A model generated the notes under the pieces. The model was not told the origin of the DNA. It saw only the letters and a program-made list of their open reading frames with translations, and ran no database searches. Both the position numbers and the translations under genes were made by a program. Shown piece by piece: positions 60,642 to 64,000 of a stretch of 64,000 nt of DNA (the first letter of the stretch is position 1; each line of letters starts with the position of its first letter). This stretch comes from Natrinema sp031626495 (GTDB taxonomy: Archaea; Halobacteriota; Halobacteria; Halobacteriales; Natrialbaceae). Location: positions 1 to 64,000 of the forward strand of contig NZ_JAMQOJ010000007.1 of NCBI RefSeq assembly GCF_031626495.1. Direction: 5' to 3'.

Positions 60642-62108
60642 TCAGAGTAGGTATTTGTCCTTGATTGATTGGAACGCGAGCCGCCCGAGCAACTGGGCTG
60701 GGCCGCGCTTCGGCAGATCGCGAGCGACATCCATTTTACTCGGCGGCTCACTTCCACCGATTCCGAGTTCCCAGTCGGTCTCCGACGCAAAGCGGTCGAC
60801 TGCGGCTTCCACTCGGTCGCGCACCGCATCGGCATCCATCGTCTTCACGTCACCATCTTCCATTAGCACGTCGCCGTCCACGATGACCGTCTCCACGTCG
60901 GCGGGTGTCGCGTTGTTGGCGACCTGCGCTGGAATATTGGTTAGCGGGGCGAACTTGGGCTTCTCGACGTCGAGCAGAATGACGTCAGCCCGCTTGCCGG
61001 ACTCGAGGCTTCCGATCTCGTCGCCGACGCCGAGGGCCTCTGCCCCCTCGATGGTGAGCATCCGCACCAACTCCATCGAGTGGTACTGACCAGTCGACCG
61101 CTTGAGATTGGCCGCGAGCCGCGCCTGTCGCGCCTCCCCGAACATGCTGTAGGAGTCGTGCCAGTAGTGATCGTCGATGCCGAGACCGACATCGACTCCG
61201 GCTGCGCGGAGTTCTGGTACCGGCGTCCACTGTACATCGCTGCCCGTGTTCCAGTAGGAGAAGATCGACGGGCAGTGCGCGACCGACGCGTCCGCCTCGG
61301 CAGTCCGCCGGATGTCTTCGTCGTCGGCGAGGCGGAAATGAGCGGCCACTAGACGACCATCAAGGAGGCCGACGTCGTCGAGCAGATCGAGCGAGTCCTC
61401 GGCACCGTTCGACCGCGCCATCGTGTTGCTCTCCTCGAGTTCGAGTAGGTGGGTGTGAACGAGTAAATCGGGATACTCGGCGGCGAGATCAGCGGTGCGC
61501 TCCCACAGCTCGCGCGTACACGACCAGTCGTCGTGGGGGTTAATCGTCGCGCGGACGCGACCGTCGTAGGCGTCGTGGTACTCGTCGATGAACTCGCGGG
61601 CGCGGGCAAACTGTTCGTCGACGGGGACGTCCCAGAAGAGGTCGGAGAGTGCCGGGCCGAAGAACCCGCGGAGGCCCGCCTCGCCGAACGTCTCCGCGCC
61701 TGTGCTTGGGCAGACGTCCATCGAGTTGACGGTGGTGACGCCGCCAGCGAGGAAGTTGAGCGCGGCGAGTTCGTACCCCGCCTCCGTGAGATAATCGTAC
61801 TCGCTCTCGGCGATGTGGCCGTAGATGGCGGTCATCCCGCCCATCATCTCCATCAGGTCAAGATCGCTGAAAGCGCCGATTAGCGGCGTCAGTTCGAGGT
61901 GGGTGTGGGCGTTGACCAGCCCCGGCATCACGAGTTTGCCCTCACCGTCAATGACGCGGCCGGCCGAGATGTCTGCATTGTCGTCCCGGGAGGCTCGTAC
62001 CTCGGTAATGCGACCATCTTTGATGAGTACCGTGCCTCGTTCGTAGAGGCGATTCCGGTCGTCGACCGTGAGCACGTATGCGTCGTGAATAGCGATGTCA
62101 GCGACCAT
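60642..62108 (-). CDS. amidohydrolase, AtzA/TrzA/SAH-deaminase type
   Basis: 488 aa. Metal-site motifs: VNAHTHLELTPLIGAF (His-x-His), LVHTHLLELEESN, LVAAHFRLADDED and SVAHCPSIFSYW. The terminal Asp motif reads GLGIDDHYWHDS, where most relatives have GxGTDG. A composite small beta domain bounds both ends (VLTVDDRNRLYERGTVLI, TVIVDGDVLMEDGDVKTM). The substrate is unknown; deaminated purine-type or N-heterocyclic compounds are typical. Six bases after the SpoIIAA-like gene in one operon. Confidence 0.85.
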   Translation of the reverse strand: MVADIAIHDAYVLTVDDRNRLYERGTVLIKDGRITEVRASRDDNADISAGRVIDGEGKLVMPGLVNAHTHLELTPLIGAFSDLDLMEMMGGMTAIYGHIAESEYDYLTEAGYELAALNFLAGGVTTVNSMDVCPSTGAETFGEAGLRGFFGPALSDLFWDVPVDEQFARAREFIDEYHDAYDGRVRATINPHDDWSCTRELWERTADLAAEYPDLLVHTHLLELEESNTMARSNGAEDSLDLLDDVGLLDGRLVAAHFRLADDEDIRRTAEADASVAHCPSIFSYWNTGSDVQWTPVPELRAAGVDVGLGIDDHYWHDSYSMFGEARQARLAANLKRSTGQYHSMELVRMLTIEGAEALGVGDEIGSLESGKRADVILLDVEKPKFAPLTNIPAQVANNATPADVETVIVDGDVLMEDGDVKTMDADAVRDRVEAAVDRFASETDWELGIGGSEPPSKMDVARDLPKRGPAQLLGRLAFQSIKDKYLL

Positions 62109-62114
62109 TTTTGT

Positions 62115-62582
62115 TCAACTATTAGATGGTTTCTCATCAGGGTTGGCATTACTCGCTGTCACCCAAGCAAGGGCTCGTCGCCGTTCCTGCAGTTCGTAGT
62201 AGCGCATCTCGTCGGGGGCGACCGGCCAGACGGGGGCGATGGCCCGCCACTGGTGGTAGAGGAGCTTCGCCCAACAGGAGTCACCGACTGCGGCGTACCG
62301 ACCGATGTCGAACGACGGCCCGGTTCGCAGGTCGGGGACGACGCCGTGCAAGTGCGAGAGATACGTCGCCAGCGTCCAACCCGTCGTCTCCTCGTACACG
62401 TGTACCGTTCCGTACTCGTCGGTCTTCTCGACGAGCAGGTCGTAGAACTCCCGATACCCGGCGGACGTGCCGTGCCCCATCCGGATTGCGACCACGTCAT
62501 CGCGAGTCGCCTCAAGAATCTCGAACATGGGGGAAGTCGTCCGTCCCGTAGTCGTGAACTCGGTCGCAGAATCATCGGTCAT
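62115..62582 (-). CDS. SpoIIAA-like (STAS/SEC14-type) protein
   Basis: 155 aa. MFEILEATRDDVVAIRMGHG, YREFYDLLVEKTDEYGTVHV, DIGRYAAVGDSCWAKLLYHQ and WPVAPDEMRYYELQERRRAL match the SpoIIAA-like family (PF11964 type), small alpha/beta proteins of unknown role. Two bases after the CDF stop, so cotranscribed. Confidence 0.82.
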   Translation of the reverse strand: MTDDSATEFTTTGRTTSPMFEILEATRDDVVAIRMGHGTSAGYREFYDLLVEKTDEYGTVHVYEETTGWTLATYLSHLHGVVPDLRTGPSFDIGRYAAVGDSCWAKLLYHQWRAIAPVWPVAPDEMRYYELQERRRALAWVTASNANPDEKPSNS

Positions 62583-62584
62583 CG

Positions 62585-63526
62585 TTAGTGGGCGTGATTG
62601 TTCAGATGCGTGTTGCGGTCGCTGTAGCCGGGACAGAGTTCGACGGTGACGTGGTCAACGCCGTGGTGGGCAAGTTCCTCGTGGACGCGCCGAGACACGT
62701 CTTCGGCCTCTGCCATCGTCTCCACATCGGTCTCGATGTGCGTGGTAGCCACGGTGATTTGGCTACAGATCTGCCACGCGTGGAGGTCGTCCACAGCTGT
62801 CACGCCATCGATCTCGCGGAGGACGGCCCGCACTTCGTCCGAGTCGAACGGCGTCCGGTGCAGGAAAATCGCGCTACTACCGCGCAGCACCTTCCCCGCC
62901 GACCACGTGATGACGACGGCAATCAGCCCCGCGACGATCGGGTCGATAATCTGGTAGCCGGTCATTTCGATGACGATAGTGGAGACAATGACGGCAACCG
63001 AGCCTCCGGCGTCGCCGAGCAGGTGGTAGAACGCGCCCCGCTCGTTCAGGCTCATCTCACCGCCCTGCAGGACGTACACCGAACCGACGTTGACGAGCAG
63101 ACCACCAAACGCGATTGCCAACGTCGGCCCCGTTCCGATCTCGATGGGGTTGAGGAACCGCTGATAGGACTCCCAGAGGATGAACCCGACCATCGGCAAC
63201 AGCAGGACTCCGTTGAGAAACGCTGCCGTTGGCTCCAGTCGGTGGAGGCCGTACGACCACTCGTCGCCTTCGCCGTAATGGTCGGCGACGTGGGCGGCGG
63301 CGAACGCCATCACGTACGCCAGCGCGTCGAACAGCATGTGGAAAGCGTCGCTGAGCAGCGCAACCGAACCGAACAGCAGGCCGCCGGCGAGTTCGGCGAG
63401 GAATCCGAGGAGGTTGATGACGGAGACGGCAGCCAGCTTCCGACTACTTGTTGAACTCGCGTCGTGCCCGTGGCTGTGGTCGTCGTGGGAGCCATCATGG
63501 TCGTGTCCCGACTCGTATTCGCTCAT
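62585..63526 (-). CDS. cation diffusion facilitator (zinc/cadmium/cobalt efflux)
   Basis: 313 aa from ATG 63526. The His-rich N-terminus (HDHDGSHDDHSHGHD) may bind metal. Six membrane helices carry the transport sites SVALLSDAFHMLFDALAYVM (HxxxD type) and GAFYHLLGDAGGSVAVIVST. The C-terminal cytoplasmic domain shows VTAVDDLHAWQICSQITVAT. Resembles ZitB/CzcD. The in-frame extension to 63601 overlaps the operator region and is rejected. Confidence 0.93.
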   Translation of the reverse strand: MSEYESGHDHDGSHDDHSHGHDASSTSSRKLAAVSVINLLGFLAELAGGLLFGSVALLSDAFHMLFDALAYVMAFAAAHVADHYGEGDEWSYGLHRLEPTAAFLNGVLLLPMVGFILWESYQRFLNPIEIGTGPTLAIAFGGLLVNVGSVYVLQGGEMSLNERGAFYHLLGDAGGSVAVIVSTIVIEMTGYQIIDPIVAGLIAVVITWSAGKVLRGSSAIFLHRTPFDSDEVRAVLREIDGVTAVDDLHAWQICSQITVATTHIETDVETMAEAEDVSRRVHEELAHHGVDHVTVELCPGYSDRNTHLNNHAH

Positions 63527-63559
63527 CTTGCTCTGACTTTGACACTCCTGTATTATTAA

Positions 63560-63584
63560 AATAGCTGCTAATAAAGCAGCTATT
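63560..63584. promoter_or_regulatory. 25-bp palindromic operator of the efflux operon
   Basis: AATAGCTGCT and AGCAGCTATT are perfect inverted 10-bp arms around AATAA. The palindrome lies 34 bases upstream of the CDF ATG. On the minus strand TTTTAATAATAC (63561-63550) overlaps its left arm and is the likely TATA box, so a metal-responsive repressor (ArsR, DtxR or SirR type) could occlude it. The regulator gene is not in the window. Confidence 0.7.
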
Positions 63585-63674
63585 ATGAAAATGACTAGCA
63601 ATAGTTTCGGAGTCTATTATTAATATCGGGGATGTCAGCAATGACCGTGCCGAGACCGAGGGCGAAGTCAGGCC

Positions 63675-63695
63675 GGTTACTAAATATTTATGCTT
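63675..63695 (+). promoter_or_regulatory. promoter of the micro-ORF cluster
   Basis: An AT-rich TATA region around TACTAAATATTTATG lies upstream of the chain of short frames. The exact start cannot be fixed. Confidence 0.45.
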
Positions 63696-63701
63696 ACGTG
63701 G

Positions 63702-63833
63702 ATGGGAGTACCTCGGGTTCATAATAGGAGCCCGAGGGCACGGGGAAAAGCACCAAGTGGCCACGCGTTGTCCCCGCGCCACCGGACGTCAGCACCTGTC
63801 CGGCTGGCGAGAGAAGTACCGCAGGAGGAGTGA
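63702..63833 (+). CDS. micro-ORF 1 (43 codons)
   Basis: ATG 63702 to TGA 63831-63833. The peptide begins MGVPRVHNRSPRARGKAP and ends VPQEE; it is basic and unlike known families. Its start may lie too near the promoter, and it contains the hairpin at 63711-63737, so it could be a leader instead. The stop overlaps the next start as GTGA. Confidence 0.35.
   Translation: MGVPRVHNRSPRARGKAPSGHALSPRHRTSAPVRLAREVPQEE
63711..63737. other. hairpin CCTCGGG/CCCGAGG
   Basis: Perfect 7-bp arms at 63711-63717 and 63731-63737 with a 13-base loop that contains AGGAG. It could be a regulatory leader structure for the micro-ORF cluster. Confidence 0.5.
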
Positions 63834-63928
63834 CAACTCTGCGAATCGAGTTTCCGGAAATCACACGCCGAGCGGTAAGTACCAGTCTGCCGACTAACGG
63901 GTGCTGGACTCCGGCAGACCTACGATGA
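63830..63928 (+). CDS. micro-ORF 2 (32 codons)
   Basis: GTG 63830 to TGA 63926-63928, with AGGAGGAG just upstream as a strong ribosome site. The peptide starts MTTLRIEFPEITRRAVST. GC3 is near 50 percent, low for this genome. Overlaps the next ORF by ATGA. Confidence 0.4.
   Translation: MTTLRIEFPEITRRAVSTSLPTNGCWTPADLR
63885..63919. other. hairpin GTCTGCCG/CGGCAGAC
   Basis: Perfect 8-bp arms at 63885-63892 and 63912-63919, loop 19 bases, ending five bases before the ATG of micro-ORF 3. Confidence 0.5.
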
Positions 63929-63993
63929 CAGAACCACGACAGACCACGACACGGCACCGCACACGAAATAACCAGTCCGAGGTGGTAGGGTGA
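63925..63993 (+). CDS. micro-ORF 3 (22 codons)
   Basis: ATG 63925 to TGA 63991-63993. The peptide MTEPRQTTTRHRTRNNQS plus EVVG is basic and probably disordered. It overlaps the next frame by GTGA. Confidence 0.4.
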   Translation: MTEPRQTTTRHRTRNNQSEVVG

Positions 63994-64000
63994 GCGACGA
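63990..64000 (+). CDS. start of a further gene, cut by the window end
   Basis: GTG 63990 followed by AGC GAC (Met-Ser-Asp), with GAGGTGG upstream as ribosome site. Only three codons are seen; the product is unknown. Confidence 0.4.

Noticed and set aside
63495..63957. two minus-strand frames at the right end
   Set aside because: They overlap the CDF promoter and the micro-ORF chain and have low coding bias and no motifs.
1..64000. CRISPR arrays, complete insertion sequences, tRNA genes
   Set aside because: No regularly spaced repeats, transposase frames or tRNA T-arm signatures were seen on either strand by eye; a tRNAscan or IS search could still find something missed.

Overview
The window is haloarchaeal chromosomal DNA. 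The evidence is high GC with strong GC3 bias, acidic proteins rich in Asp and Glu, many leaderless genes with a TATA-like box about 26 nt before the start codon, Tat lipoproteins, a PGF-CTERM protein, CetZ, an Orc1/Cdc6 gene beside ORB-type repeats, and haloarchaea-specific small zinc-ribbon, HalOD1 and DUF7344-type proteins. The gene set fits the Natrialbales group, but genus cannot be fixed from sequence alone.

Layout. 1-510 (minus strand): the 5' leader of a 16S rRNA operon with four tandem promoters; the 16S gene lies just beyond the left edge. 0.8-5.6 kb: a membrane hydrolase-like gene, then a small regulon in which an HxlR-type repressor gene sits between NmrA-like genes and a DrrAB-type ABC exporter, with the same 18-bp palindrome at both outer promoters. 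5.6-14.8 kb: hisD, an IscA-type Fe-S carrier, dodecin, several membrane proteins, a class V aminotransferase, two universal stress proteins and an MscS channel. 14.9-23.8 kb: a carbohydrate locus with a TrmB regulator, binding protein, two permeases, MalK-type ATPase, Gfo/Idh oxidoreductase and a TIM-barrel isomerase/epimerase. 24-30.4 kb: photolyase, CetZ and two pterin-pathway genes (mptE-like, folP-like).

30.5-33.4 kb is a replication origin: orc1/cdc6 on the minus strand, about 870 bp of gene-free DNA with a perfect 23-bp inverted pair of origin recognition boxes plus weaker copies, then trmJ. 33.5-49.2 kb is mostly housekeeping: gatE, the btuCDF cobalamin uptake genes, SRP19 and Gar1 (coupled), a presenilin-type protease, a PAS histidine kinase, cysS, two tandem HTH regulators, and NifU-like and BolA proteins.

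49-59.8 kb holds a duplicated three-gene block (crotonase, then a YdbS/YdbT-type PH-domain pair) in two diverged copies. Between them lie a Na/Pi-cotransporter-like gene, a decayed 3' end of a further YdbT copy, fumC, a CNNM/CBS membrane protein and a zinc-finger protein. From about 59.8 kb to the end the base composition is softer and the content accessory: an isoprenylcysteine-methyltransferase-like membrane protein and a three-gene operon (cation diffusion facilitator, SpoIIAA-like protein, amidohydrolase) whose promoter carries a 25-bp palindrome. At the right edge is a chain of very small ORFs, each overlapping the next by exactly four bases.
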